From Candidatus Cloacimonadota bacterium (GTDB taxonomy: Bacteria > Cloacimonadota > Cloacimonadia > Cloacimonadales > Cloacimonadaceae), in assembly GCA_028706475.1 (NCBI GenBank), contig JAQWBI010000011.1, positions 1 to 49,876 on the forward strand: a DNA stretch of 49,876 nucleotides, read 5' to 3'. The notes beneath the pieces were generated by a model, which was not told the origin of the DNA, searched no databases, and worked only from the letters and a program-made list of their open reading frames with translations. The position numbers and the translations under genes were made by a program. Within the stretch, counting starts at the first letter, position 1, and every line of letters starts with the position of its first letter. Below are positions 16,539 to 25,939 of the stretch, one piece after another.

Positions 16539-17837
16539 CTATTCAGCGTCGTCCGGATTAATCACTTTGGCCATAAACAAAGCCTCATTGCTGGGTTTGT
16601 GCACTATCATACACAAGAAAGGCTGATCGGCTTTGAACACCGGGATATTGGGATCGGGTGGAGTAAAGGATGTCTTTGCAAAGCCGACCTGAGTGGCGGC
16701 CGCTGCTTCCGTTCCTTGTTCGATAACCTCCAAAAAGGCTTTGTGTACGATGTCTGAAATAAAGAGGTTCTGAGCACCGCCGGTTTTCATGATGCCGGAA
16801 AAATCCGCTTTACCAGCGTCGAATGCATCGGCAATGCCAAGTGTGCGGAAAGTATCCACCAGTTGATCCAGAGTGTGTTCCAAGCGGAATCTGGGGATTA
16901 TTACTTCCACTTGACGAGGGCGGGAAAGGCTCTTCATCCAGCTTGTCCACATTTCTTCATTCAGTGCGGCGCTTGTCTCTTCTATATCTTTGGGCAATAC
17001 AAAGAGCATTACCAATTCAGATTCCGCAAAGGGCATCTCGAGCAACTGGCAATTGCCTGTCTCAGCATAACGGAATGAGCCGGTCTGACGCATCAGAGGC
17101 ATGGGTTTGCTCTGTTTTTCATCGCGTTCGGAGCTGGTATAGAAAATGCCCTTGCGGGTGTTGAAACTTTCAAACTGAGTCATCCAGTCGCTCTTGAAAT
17201 AGATGCTGTTTACCAATACCATTCCATCGTTACTGTCGGCTATCTGTCGTTCGGAAATGATGTCTTTAATGCGGTTCTCAGTTTTCTTTTCCACCCACTG
17301 GTTAATGAAATCGGCAGTATCTTTGGCTTTATTGAAGTCCAGGCTAAACAGTTCGCTGCCAAATGATTCCTGCAATGTCTTGGCATAATTGGGGATCAGG
17401 ATATCCTCATTCGCTTTGGCATTGAACATAGCGTTGGCTATATTCAATTTCGCGTTTCCCCGATGCTGGATTTCGTTCAGCATGGATATAGTTTTGCGGA
17501 AAGAAAGGTGTTCCTGATCGGGCTTGGAATCGTATCCCATCACTTTGGCAATCTCATCGGCGGTGTTGCCTCGGGAGCCGGTATAAGCCATTCCCAAGGC
17601 AGCTTTGATGCTAAGGGGGGAAAGAAAGAGGTTCTCATTCTTTCTATTTACCTGTTCCCATAAACTGTAAGGATATTCAAAGTGCTGCCGGTCAATCTTA
17701 GCTGGAGCAGGCACTTTATCCGCTACTACATTCTGCTCTGTAGAAACCTGTTTGGGTTCTACCTGTTTGTTTCTGCTGCAAGCACTTACGGCAAATAGTA
17801 ATATCAGGGACAATACTATACTAAGATATCGGAACAT
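16539..17837 (-). CDS. Serpin-family protease inhibitor, lipoprotein
   Basis: A 432-residue serpin anchored as a lipoprotein: the signal peptide ends LLFAVSAC, with Cys at residue 20. A short linker is followed by the serpin fold: NLFLSPLSIKAALGMAYTGS, ANAMFNAKANEDIL, VLVNSIYFKSDW, and the C-terminal signature ADQPFLCMIVH. The reactive-centre hinge EQGTEAAAAT matches the inhibitory consensus (Gly at P15, Thr at P14, small residues at P12-P9), so an active inhibitor is likely. Counting from the hinge places P1-P1' near Thr-Ser in FAKTSF, with Lys adjacent, so specificity is uncertain. The start has SD GGAGG. It lies 42 bases downstream of comM on the same strand and may be cotranscribed. A bacterial lipoprotein serpin would protect the envelope from host, neighbour or self proteases. 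Confidence 0.95.
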   Translation of the reverse strand: MFRYLSIVLSLILLFAVSACSRNKQVEPKQVSTEQNVVADKVPAPAKIDRQHFEYPYSLWEQVNRKNENLFLSPLSIKAALGMAYTGSRGNTADEIAKVMGYDSKPDQEHLSFRKTISMLNEIQHRGNAKLNIANAMFNAKANEDILIPNYAKTLQESFGSELFSLDFNKAKDTADFINQWVEKKTENRIKDIISERQIADSNDGMVLVNSIYFKSDWMTQFESFNTRKGIFYTSSERDEKQSKPMPLMRQTGSFRYAETGNCQLLEMPFAESELVMLFVLPKDIEETSAALNEEMWTSWMKSLSRPRQVEVIIPRFRLEHTLDQLVDTFRTLGIADAFDAGKADFSGIMKTGGAQNLFISDIVHKAFLEVIEQGTEAAAATQVGFAKTSFTPPDPNIPVFKADQPFLCMIVHKPSNEALFMAKVINPDDAE

Positions 17838-17879
17838 TATTCCTCCATTTTCTTTATCATTATACGTGGGGTATTGGGA

Positions 17880-19424
17880 TTAACTCCAATATTTTCTATC
17901 CAAAGTGCGATATTGGATGGCTTCGGAGATGTGGTCGCTTTTGATGGTGGGCGCATTATCCAAATCTGCGATAGTCCTGGCCACCTTCAGGATGCGGTCA
18001 AAGACTCTGGCAGAATAGCCCAGTTTATCGATGGCGTTTTGCATCAGGGCATGGCTTGCGCTATCCAGGGGACAAAACTCACGCATCATCTTGCTATTCA
18101 TCTGGCTGTTATTGAATATTCCCTTGTTCTCAAAGCGTTTATGCTGAATCTCGCGGGCTTTGTTCACTCGCTCGCGGATAGTGGCTGATGAATCTCCGGA
18201 AGGTAGGGCGCTTAGGTCTTTATACGCCACAGTGGGTACTTCCACATGGATGTCGATGCGATCCAACAAAGGGCCGGATACACGGTTGCGGTATCGGCTG
18301 ATAAAGCCTGGTTCGCATGTGCATTCGTGATTGGGTATGTTTGCCCCGAAATATCCACATGGACAGGGGTTCATGGAGGCGATCAGCATGAATTCTGCCG
18401 GGAATGTGAGGCTGGTGGAAGCCCTGGATATAGTTACAATGCCGTCTTCAAGAGGCTGTCGCAATACTTCCAGCACAGCTCGCTTAAACTCCGGCAGTTC
18501 GTCCAAAAACAGTACTCCCCGATGAGAGAGACTCACCTCACCGGGTTTGGGATAGGTTCCTCCTCCGATCAAGGCGATGTCGCTGATCGTATGGTGAGGG
18601 GCCCGAAAGGCTCTAGTAGTAAGGATACCATTGCGAAAGTCTTTGGAAAATCCCGCTACAGAGTGGATTTTAGTGGCTTCCAGCGCTTCGTCCAATGTAA
18701 GCTCCGGCAGGATGGTGGGTACACGCCGTGCGAGCATGGTCTTGCCGCTGCCGGGAGGCCCGATCATCAGGAGGTTGTGCCCGCCTGCAGCCGCAACTTC
18801 CAAAGCGCGTTTCACCTGATACTGCCCTTTTACGTCGTGCATGTCCAAAGGAAAGTCGTTCAACACCCGAAAGATCTTCTCCCGGTCAACCTTTGCCCTC
18901 TCTATGCTGGTCTCGCCTTTCAAGTAGCGGACTGTCTCTGCCAGCGAAGTAACGGGGATCACAGTGATATCGTCGATAATAGCGGCTTCTTCGGCATTCT
19001 CGTAAGGAACTATCAGTATATCCACACCATCACGTTGAGCAGAGATAGCGATCGGCAATACTCCATCTACAGGACGGACATTACCATCCAGGGAAAGCTC
19101 TCCCACCACAGCAATCTTTTGCAGACCGGGATCCGGGATGCCGTGGTTGTTCATCACAACAGCCAAAGCGATGGGCAGATCCAATGCGGAAGAATCCTTG
19201 CGGATATCTGCCGGAGCTAGATTGATAGTGTATCGGGCACTTTTATAGGATATTCCGCTGTTGCGCAGAGCGGCAAATACCCGGTCTTTGCTCTCCTTAA
19301 CCGCGTTTGTGGGCATCCCTACGATGTTTACGCCCTGTTGCATGGTGCCTTCCCGATCGCATTCTACCGCAACTTGCAGCGCATCAATTCCCAGTGTAGT
19401 ATATGTGAGTGCAAATCCTACCAT
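17880..19424 (-). CDS. comM: YifB/ComM-family Mg-chelatase-like AAA+ ATPase
   Basis: A 514-residue protein of standard family length. The N-terminal Lon-protease-like ChlI domain begins VGFALTYTTLGIDALQVAVE and contains NIVGMPTNAVKESKDRV. The central AAA+ domain has Walker A GPPGSGKTMLARR, Walker B VLFLDELPEF and the sensor segment ASMNPCPCGYFG. The C-terminal Mg-chelatase helical domain ends the protein. In naturally competent bacteria ComM is a hexameric helicase promoting branch migration during recombination of incoming DNA, but the family is widespread in non-competent species too. The start at 19424 has SD AAGGA. Confidence 0.95.
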   Translation of the reverse strand: MVGFALTYTTLGIDALQVAVECDREGTMQQGVNIVGMPTNAVKESKDRVFAALRNSGISYKSARYTINLAPADIRKDSSALDLPIALAVVMNNHGIPDPGLQKIAVVGELSLDGNVRPVDGVLPIAISAQRDGVDILIVPYENAEEAAIIDDITVIPVTSLAETVRYLKGETSIERAKVDREKIFRVLNDFPLDMHDVKGQYQVKRALEVAAAGGHNLLMIGPPGSGKTMLARRVPTILPELTLDEALEATKIHSVAGFSKDFRNGILTTRAFRAPHHTISDIALIGGGTYPKPGEVSLSHRGVLFLDELPEFKRAVLEVLRQPLEDGIVTISRASTSLTFPAEFMLIASMNPCPCGYFGANIPNHECTCEPGFISRYRNRVSGPLLDRIDIHVEVPTVAYKDLSALPSGDSSATIRERVNKAREIQHKRFENKGIFNNSQMNSKMMREFCPLDSASHALMQNAIDKLGYSARVFDRILKVARTIADLDNAPTIKSDHISEAIQYRTLDRKYWS

Positions 19425-19542
19425 TAGCTATTCCTTTTCGATATCTTTGTTACTTTATTCATCAGTTTTGATGAAGAGAGGGGAGTCAAGCTTTTTCTTG
19501 GGAAATGCCTCATCAGCAGTGCGCATATTGGTTGAATGCTCA

Positions 19543-19593
19543 GGCTTCGCCTTCGCTGTTGAACGGCCTTCGGCCTGTGGCATAGGCTACGCC
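19543..19593. other. Three spaced UNCG-tetraloop mini-hairpins
   Basis: GGCTTCGCC (19543-19551), GGCCTTCGGCC (19565-19575) and GGCTACGCC (19585-19593) are short stems closed by C(UNCG)G loops, starting 20-22 bases apart. They lie in the 393-base divergent gap between comM and glgP, which otherwise shows only the glgP promoter near its right end. Confidence 0.35.
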
Positions 19594-19721
19594 CTATTGA
19601 ACCATCACAATTGACCGTGAAAATCCATGCTAGTCTGTGGAAAGAAGAGTGTCTAGCCACACATCCGGATCCGGTACATCTCCTACATCAGAATATGGAA
19701 CTACTACGAACAAGATATTTC

Positions 19722-19749
19722 TTGACCTAAATTGCTATCGTACTATACT
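19722..19749 (+). promoter_or_regulatory. Candidate promoter of glgP
   Basis: TTGACC (19722-19727), 16 bases, TATACT (19744-19749). A TATAAT follows immediately (19749-19754) at a longer 21-base spacing. It lies about 70 bases before the glgP start. Confidence 0.5.
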
Positions 19750-19817
19750 ATAATTATGCTTGATTCTGCGGTTACCTATGTTTATCTGCAGTAAAACTCT
19801 GCAGAAAAGGAGTTCTT

Positions 19818-22265
19818 ATGAAGCTAAAACCAAATGATCGATGGCAGTTTTCGTCGACTGACATCTCTGTTGATACAATCGTAGACAGATTCCTTCATAA
19901 CCTCAAATACGACTTGGGCAAGGATCGTTTTTCCGCCACTGCATACGATTGCTATGTGGCTTTTGCTCTCACCATCCGGGATTACCTTACGGATAACTGG
20001 CTGCAATACCAACAAGATCAATATGCAGCAGATGCCAAACGCGTGTACTACCTCTCTTTGGAATTCCTCATCGGCAGAGCTCTCAGCAATGCCCTGATCA
20101 ATCTGGACATAGTATCTGAAGCTACTGCAGCGCTGAAAAAACTCGGGTTCAACATGAGCGAACTGGCGGAAATTGAATGGGACGCAGGCTTGGGTAATGG
20201 TGGTTTGGGGCGCCTGGCAGCCTGTTTTCTGGATTCTCTCTCCAGCCTGAAGATCCCCGCTTATGGTTATGGCATCCGCTATGAATACGGTATTTTCCGC
20301 CAAAGTATCCATAATGGCTATCAGGTGGAATCTCCTGATAACTGGCTGCGTTATGGCACAGTGTGGGAGATTCCCCAGCCCGAGCACCTCTATCCCGTCC
20401 GATACGGAGGCCAGGTTCATTTCTCGGAGGTCAAGGGCGGCAAACTGAAAGCAACATGGGACAATGAAAGCTATGTGATGGCAATGGCTTACGATTATAT
20501 GATCCCTGGTTATAGAAACGGAGCGGTAAATACCCTGCGCTTGTGGTCTGCTAAAGCCACACGTGATTTTAACCTCAACATGTTCAATCAGGGAGATTAT
20601 GTGAGTGCAGTGGCGGACAAAAATAACAGTGAAATCATCTCCAAAGTTCTGTATCCAAAGGACGACACTCTGCAGGGCAAAGAACTGCGCCTGAAGCAGG
20701 AGTATTTCTTTGTATGCGCCACTCTGCAAGACATTCTGCGCCGTTATCTGAAAATCCACGACAGCCTTACGGAACTGCCCCAAAAGGTTGCCATCCAGTT
20801 GAACGACACGCATCCGGCCATCGCCATTCCGGAATTGATGCGCATCCTCGTGGACGAGAAGAATCTACCTTGGGACAAGGCATGGGACATCTGCACCAAA
20901 ACCTTTGCTTATACCAATCACACAATCCTGCCTGAAGCCCTGGAAACCTGGACTACACAGATAATGGATGCGGTTCTCCCGCGTCACCTGCAGATCATCT
21001 ACGAGATCAACCGCCGTTTCCTGGAATCCCTTAGCCTGCATAGCGACAACATCTCCGAGCTCTCGATCGTGCAGGAATTCCCGGAGAAAGCGATCCGTAT
21101 GGCAAATCTCGCCATCGTAGGCTCACACAGCGTTAATGGCGTCTCAGCACTGCATACTGAGCTTTTGAAACACAATCTCTTTGCCGGATTTTATAAACTC
21201 AGCCCCGGCAAGTTCAATAACAAGACCAACGGCATTACTCCGCGGCGCTGGCTGATCCTGTCCAACCAGTCCCTCACGGAACTGATTTGCGATGCCATCG
21301 GCGAAAAATGGATGGATGATCTTACGGAATTGAAGGCCCTGGAGCAATTTACCGCTGATGCCATCTTTGTAAAACAGTGGGGCAAGGTGAAGCAAGACAA
21401 CAAGATATCCTTCGCTTCGCAGATGAAGAAAATGGACAAGATCGAGCTCAATCCGGATTCGATCTTCGACTTTCATGTAAAACGCATTCACGAGTACAAA
21501 AGACAACTGCTCAATGCCTTACACATTATTCACCTAGCCTTGCAGATACGCGACAAAGGCATGCGCCCGCTATGCCCTCACAGCTTCCTCTTTGCAGGAA
21601 AAGCCGCTCCCGGATACTATATGGCAAAGCTTATCATCAAGTTTATCAACGACATAACAGCATGGATTGCCCAGGATAAAGAACTGGCAAAGCTGATTAA
21701 AGTGGTGTTCCTGCCAAATTACCGCGTCAGCTTGGCAGAGCAGATAATGCCAGCTGCTGAGATCTCTCAACAGATATCGATGGCAGGAACCGAAGCTTCC
21801 GGTACCGGAAATATGAAATTTGCCCTCAACGGAGCGCTCACAGTGGGCACTCTTGATGGAGCCAATATCGAGATCAAAGCAGCAGTCGGCGCTAAAAACA
21901 TCTATATATTCGGGAATGATGCCGCTGGAATCCAAGCCCTGCGCGCAACATCCTACAACTCCATGGAATACATTAATCGAGATCAAGACCTGAAAGCCGT
22001 GATCGACTTCATCGCTTCCAATGCTCTGAATCCCTCTCAACCAGAGCTGTACAAACCCATCCTGCAAGAACTATGCGAGTTTGGCGATCGCTATTGTCTG
22101 ATGGCGGATTTTCGCTCTTATGCAGACACCATGGCCAAAGTGGCAAAAGATTACGATAATGAGGCCCTGTGGAACAAAAAATCCATCTGCAACGTTGCCA
22201 ATATGGGCACTTTCTCTTCAGACTACGTGATCAAGCAATACGCAAAGGAGATCTGGGGATTATAA
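19818..22265 (+). CDS. glgP: Glycogen/starch/maltodextrin phosphorylase
   Basis: An 815-residue cytosolic enzyme releasing glucose-1-phosphate from alpha-1,4-glucans. Family hallmarks run the full length: YYLSLEFLIGRAL, AGLGNGGLGRLAACFLDS, GYGIRYEYGIF, QLNDTHPAIAIPELMR, TNHTILPEALETW and DFHVKRIHEYKRQLLNAL. The PLP-binding motif is GTGNMKFALNGA, with the Schiff-base lysine at residue 667. No N-terminal allosteric extension is obvious. SD AAGGAG is six bases before the ATG. The gene is monocistronic, with its own promoter and terminator; no other glycogen gene is in the window. Confidence 0.97.
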   Translation: MKLKPNDRWQFSSTDISVDTIVDRFLHNLKYDLGKDRFSATAYDCYVAFALTIRDYLTDNWLQYQQDQYAADAKRVYYLSLEFLIGRALSNALINLDIVSEATAALKKLGFNMSELAEIEWDAGLGNGGLGRLAACFLDSLSSLKIPAYGYGIRYEYGIFRQSIHNGYQVESPDNWLRYGTVWEIPQPEHLYPVRYGGQVHFSEVKGGKLKATWDNESYVMAMAYDYMIPGYRNGAVNTLRLWSAKATRDFNLNMFNQGDYVSAVADKNNSEIISKVLYPKDDTLQGKELRLKQEYFFVCATLQDILRRYLKIHDSLTELPQKVAIQLNDTHPAIAIPELMRILVDEKNLPWDKAWDICTKTFAYTNHTILPEALETWTTQIMDAVLPRHLQIIYEINRRFLESLSLHSDNISELSIVQEFPEKAIRMANLAIVGSHSVNGVSALHTELLKHNLFAGFYKLSPGKFNNKTNGITPRRWLILSNQSLTELICDAIGEKWMDDLTELKALEQFTADAIFVKQWGKVKQDNKISFASQMKKMDKIELNPDSIFDFHVKRIHEYKRQLLNALHIIHLALQIRDKGMRPLCPHSFLFAGKAAPGYYMAKLIIKFINDITAWIAQDKELAKLIKVVFLPNYRVSLAEQIMPAAEISQQISMAGTEASGTGNMKFALNGALTVGTLDGANIEIKAAVGAKNIYIFGNDAAGIQALRATSYNSMEYINRDQDLKAVIDFIASNALNPSQPELYKPILQELCEFGDRYCLMADFRSYADTMAKVAKDYDNEALWNKKSICNVANMGTFSSDYVIKQYAKEIWGL

Positions 22266-22285
22266 TGCGATTACGTCAGCAATGT

Positions 22286-22308
22286 AGAAGCGGCATCTTG
22301 CCGCTTCT
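22286..22308 (+). terminator. Terminator of glgP
   Basis: A perfect 10-bp stem AGAAGCGGCA/TGCCGCTTCT with a three-base loop, followed by a T-rich tail, 20 bases after the stop. The rest of the gap to the next gene (22309-22639) has no gene. It contains degenerate short stretches of the 'acgcagat...cacg' kind that commonly litter intergenic DNA. Confidence 0.85.
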
Positions 22309-22556
22309 TCTTCGTTTGTCCACAGATAAACACTGATTATCACGAATTATCACCTGCTTTCGTTGGATTTCACGTAGATTTACGCAGATAAAAGCGCAGA
22401 TAACGCATATTCGATTGAGGAGGGGTGAATCTGGTATCGCCCTCCTGGCTCAGGCAAGCACCATCAACATCAACAGTGCAGCGCAAAGGAACGTTCAACT
22501 GCAGCGCTGCAACACTAGAAAACCAAGAACAAAGAACTAATCCAGTCACTTTTAGC

Positions 22557-22585
22557 TTGACATTCTATCCATAAACCTGAAATTG
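22557..22585 (+). promoter_or_regulatory. Candidate promoter of the PKD-domain gene
   Basis: TTGACA (22557-22562), then AAATTG (22580-22585) after 17 bases; no TATAAT at normal spacing. A TATAGATAACTTTG stretch follows further downstream. Confidence 0.35.
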
Positions 22586-22639
22586 TTCTTAGTATAGATA
22601 ACTTTGTACTATCTATTGGATAGTCTGAATGAGGTACGA

Positions 22640-23965
22640 ATGAAACGCTTATTATGCCAGATACTGTTTGCCTCCCTGATCTGTCTGCTCCCTGCTGATG
22701 TCCTATTGAACGACTATAGTTTCCAATATGCTACCGGCGTATATGAAGAGATCACAGAAGGTATCGCTTTGGGCTCTGCCGGAGCAGACCGGCAATATAT
22801 CTGCAATCCCCAGCTTCCTACGGGTAGCAATTCAGTATCGTCCGGTCCCGGTTTTCCCCTTGGTTTTGACTTCACTTTTGCGGGAGAGAGCTTCGATCGC
22901 ATCGGCGTGCATGTGGATGGCTGGATTGCTTTGGGCAAATCCACCTATGCCGATCAAGCCGTGGATATGCGTTCCAGCCTCATCTATATGCCTCTCAGTA
23001 CTACTCTGGGCGGTCAGCAGGATGAAACTTTGGTAGCGCGCATAGCCGCCTTTGGTAATAACATTTGTGCTCAGGAAGGCTCCAGCATCCTGCTCCGATG
23101 TTCCGGTAGCGCACCACAGCGTAAAGTGACTATTCAATGGAAGCATTACGGCAGAAACGATATCAGCGGAGATTCCTTCAATTTCCAGATTCAACTGCGG
23201 GAAGCGGATATGAGTATAGCGATCAATTATGGGCAGATTCAGGTGACCACAGCCTTTGCCGTTCAGGTGGGGATGAGAGCGTCTCCGGCAAGCAATGGAG
23301 TAAATTTTGCCAATCGTTATCTTGCCTTGGGCGGAAGTTGGGATACCACGGTAGCCGGAACTCAAACCCAGGATACGGCAGCGGCTACACCCAGTCAGTA
23401 CCCCGCGCAAGGCAGCAGCTTTATCTGGAATCCCCCTACCGTGTTACAAGCTGATTTTAGTGCAAATCCCCTGTCTGGCACTGCGCCTTTGAGCGTGCAA
23501 TTCACCGATCTCAGCAGCGCGGGAGCGTCACCCCTCACCAGTTGGAATTGGAGCTTTGGAGATCAGAGCAGCAGCCTCCAAAATCCCCTCATCACCTTTC
23601 CCCATTCCGGAGTGTATGATATCAGCCTCAGTGTGGGAGACGGAACTGCCAGCGCCAGCATCACTAAAGTGGCTTATATTACTGTCTATCCGGCAGATAT
23701 CCCCGGCGTGAACACCAGTATCATCATGGATGGAAACGATGCAATAGTCTCTTGGGAGCCCATCACAAGAGATGTTGATGGCAGCAACCGTACCTCCCAA
23801 TACTACTTTCTATATTTCAATGGCTCCACTGATCCCTTGGGAGATTTTTACTTTTTGGCCCCGATCGCTTACCCGAATACCCAGTATCGTCATGTGGGAG
23901 TGGGACTTGGCGCTCAGCACATGTATTACCGGGTTACGGTCGTTAGTGCAGATCAGGAGGAGTGA
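22640..23965 (+). CDS. Secreted PKD-domain protein
   Basis: A 441-residue secreted protein. The ATG at 22640 is chosen over 22604 because it follows GAGG and starts a signal peptide (MKRLLCQILFASLICLLPA). Residues about 20-265 are a beta-rich domain with repeated FDFTF, GWIALGKS and AFGNNI segments, like those preceding PKD modules in surface proteins of this group. Residues about 270-360 are one PKD domain (ADFSANPLSGTAPLSVQFTD, WNWSFGDQSSS, YDISLSVGDG). A fibronectin-III-like segment follows and ends VTVVSADQEE. Unlike its neighbours there is no C-terminal sorting tail, and a family-1 repeat begins about 50 bases after the stop, so a 3' truncation is possible. Function unknown; likely adhesion or substrate contact. 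Confidence 0.8.
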   Translation: MKRLLCQILFASLICLLPADVLLNDYSFQYATGVYEEITEGIALGSAGADRQYICNPQLPTGSNSVSSGPGFPLGFDFTFAGESFDRIGVHVDGWIALGKSTYADQAVDMRSSLIYMPLSTTLGGQQDETLVARIAAFGNNICAQEGSSILLRCSGSAPQRKVTIQWKHYGRNDISGDSFNFQIQLREADMSIAINYGQIQVTTAFAVQVGMRASPASNGVNFANRYLALGGSWDTTVAGTQTQDTAAATPSQYPAQGSSFIWNPPTVLQADFSANPLSGTAPLSVQFTDLSSAGASPLTSWNWSFGDQSSSLQNPLITFPHSGVYDISLSVGDGTASASITKVAYITVYPADIPGVNTSIIMDGNDAIVSWEPITRDVDGSNRTSQYYFLYFNGSTDPLGDFYFLAPIAYPNTQYRHVGVGLGAQHMYYRVTVVSADQEE

Positions 23966-24016
23966 TATTTGACGGGCTAATCTCGCCTATCCTCATTCTG
24001 AGGATCAAGGAAGTCT

Positions 24017-24095
24017 GAAGCTGATATAAAGGCGTTATTATGCAGTCGTCACTCGATGATAACCCGATGATATCTGCTTGATGTCTGGATAATCC
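24017..24095. repeat. Nested palindromic repeat, family 1, copy 3
   Basis: GAAGCTGATATAAAGGC, inner arms GTTATTATGC (24034-24043) and ACTCGATGATAAC (24051-24063), then GATGATATCTGCTTGATG and GGATAATCC. The left flank GAGGATCAAG resembles that of copy 1 (CAGGATCAAG), so the unit may extend about 18 bases further left. Nothing else is recognisable between 23966 and 24337. Confidence 0.75.
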
Positions 24096-24337
24096 AAAGA
24101 TCAAAAATGCGGAAGTGTCATCTTGACGCTTTTGTCTCAATCCACGAATTTCCGCGTGCTATTCATTCTTCATATTACCTCTATGACTCCAGCTAATTAC
24201 ATTGATCCGAATTCAAAGAGAAATGTCACCGAATGATGGATATACAGAAAACCTGGATGGGATCAGGCAAAAACACATATATGTTGATTGATATCAACAA
24301 AAAATACTCAAATCATGTAGCAGATCGCAATCATTGG

Positions 24338-24366
24338 TTGACACTCATCTGAAACATCAGTAAATT
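24338..24366 (+). promoter_or_regulatory. Candidate promoter of the gene at 24428
   Basis: TTGACA (24338-24343), 17-base spacer, TAAATT (24361-24366), 62 bases before the start codon. This is the best -35/-10 match among the TTGACA sites in the window. Confidence 0.5.
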
Positions 24367-24427
24367 ATCATTGTGGAAAAGAACTAATATCCGCTTTTTT
24401 CGAGAGGATAACCGTAAGGAGCTTACC

Positions 24428-25420
24428 ATGAGAAAACTTCTTTTAGTATCAGTCTTTTTGCTCCTGATTTTTGCTGCCTGGGGGCAAGTGACCTATCACC
24501 TGGAGCTTACCCACATCAATCCAATGAATGTCAAAGGGATTTTCCGGATCGAAAACAACACCAGTAATACACTCGACTATTATTTTGGATCTTCAGCAAA
24601 CTTTGAGCTGTGGATGGACGGTTTAGGACCTGGTATGGCTTGGTTGCCCATAGAAAACGAGATTCACATTGAGTCTTATGGAGCTTTTGAAAAAGAAGTT
24701 GAACATAGCACTATCCAGCAGCATGATGTGGGTACTCATTACCTGCAGGTGCATTGCTACAACCAAGTACCTGCCTATCCTATCGGTCCCGTTCTGAGCT
24801 TTACAGTGGGTAACGGTTCTACTGCGATCGATAATCTGGATTTCAGCTTCGTCCTAAACCATATAAGCACCGAGTCTATCACGGGAACACTTACCATTCA
24901 CAATCAAGGTACTACTGCCTGGTACCAAAACTTTTCCGGTGGACTGGGCTTTATCGCTGTGGATGGCGATTATCCCGAGATCATTCCCCCAGAGAATTTC
25001 CTGAACTATTTGGAATTGGATCCTGGTGAGAGCTATGGCGCAGATATCACTCATCTGTTCAGCACGGCTCCTACTACGGGGAATCATACCGCTACAGTCT
25101 ATTTGCGCACCTATCCCCCGATTGAATTGGGCCTTACCACAGACTTCGTGATAAATCCTACTGCAACTGATGATCCACACGTACCGGAGCTTGCGCAAAT
25201 GAGAGTGTACCCCAATCCATTCAGAAATATGCTGAAGATTACTGTGGATAAAGGCCAAAGCCCAGCGCTGTACAATCTGAAGGGACAAAAACTGATGCAG
25301 TGGCAAAACCAGGCGGAAATCTCTTGGGATGGCAATGATGCACAGGGCTGCCAGCTGCCGCAAGGCATGTATCTGATCCGGAGCGGAAATCTGATCAGAA
25401 AGGTGATAAAGCTGCGGTAG
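24428..25420 (+). CDS. Secreted protein with two BsuPI-like domains and C-terminal sorting tail
   Basis: A 330-residue exported protein. The ATG at 24428 follows SD AAGGAG and begins MRKLLLVSVFLLLIFAAWGQ, a signal peptide. Two similar beta domains follow, about residues 20-120 (LELTHINPMNVKGIFRIENN) and 135-235 (FVLNHISTESITGTLTIHNQ). They share the pattern 'I..INN/HNQ..T...Y.....F...DG' and a late 'PGESY' or 'YGAFEKEV', reminiscent of BsuPI-type protease-inhibitor Ig folds; that assignment is tentative. The last 75 residues are a Por/T9SS-type A tail (MRVYPNPFRNMLKI, LYNLKGQKLMQW, GMYLIRSGNL, ending KVIKLR), which should direct it to the surface. It is monocistronic. Role unknown. Confidence 0.75.
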   Translation: MRKLLLVSVFLLLIFAAWGQVTYHLELTHINPMNVKGIFRIENNTSNTLDYYFGSSANFELWMDGLGPGMAWLPIENEIHIESYGAFEKEVEHSTIQQHDVGTHYLQVHCYNQVPAYPIGPVLSFTVGNGSTAIDNLDFSFVLNHISTESITGTLTIHNQGTTAWYQNFSGGLGFIAVDGDYPEIIPPENFLNYLELDPGESYGADITHLFSTAPTTGNHTATVYLRTYPPIELGLTTDFVINPTATDDPHVPELAQMRVYPNPFRNMLKITVDKGQSPALYNLKGQKLMQWQNQAEISWDGNDAQGCQLPQGMYLIRSGNLIRKVIKLR

Positions 25421-25799
25421 GGGGATAGATTCATCTGCTGCTGGTGACGTATAGACTTCTCCAGGGAGGGGGAGATGCCGGAGCTTCGGAGATAAGTTGC
25501 TATAGATAAAGGGCACTATGATGTACTTGGTATCGAGTGTTACGTTACTTCAGTAGTAAAATGCTGTAATATACGTACAATGAGCCTAATCACAGCCATA
25601 GTTTGAGTATTCTGTTTTCATCCAGTCTGAATCACAGCAGTTAACCTTCCTCAAGGGGCCAAGATGGTGAATTGCTATCAGTTGAGTTTGATCCGCCAGT
25701 AAAGACTATTTCCATGTGAATTACAATGCTCCTGACAAGAGTTCCAACATTGTCCTCACCATATCCGCAATTCAAATAGTAACGCTCTGCAAAAAGTAT

Positions 25800-25939
25800 T
25801 TGACACAAAGTCCTGCATATGCAGAGTAGCATGAAATACAAACAAAGGAGAAAAATCAGATGCACAAACAGAATTGAATCAGTAGCGGCTCTTGCATTGA
25901 TTTAACACATCTGATATCTCAGGCTACGGGCTGTTACTG
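25800..25939 (+). promoter_or_regulatory. Structured leader with five-codon ORF ahead of the ABC-F gene
   Basis: TTGACA (25800-25805) is followed by a good SD (AAAGGAG, 25844-25850) and a tiny ORF ATG-CAC-AAA-CAG-AAT-TGA (25860-25877). CAGTAGCGGCTC (25880-25891) can then pair with GGGCTGTTACTG (25928-25939) as a 12-bp RNA stem with three G-U pairs. ABC-F resistance genes are often controlled by leader-peptide attenuation, so this may be such a leader, or the vestige of a lost gene. The stretch 25421-25799 shows nothing I can support. Confidence 0.3.
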
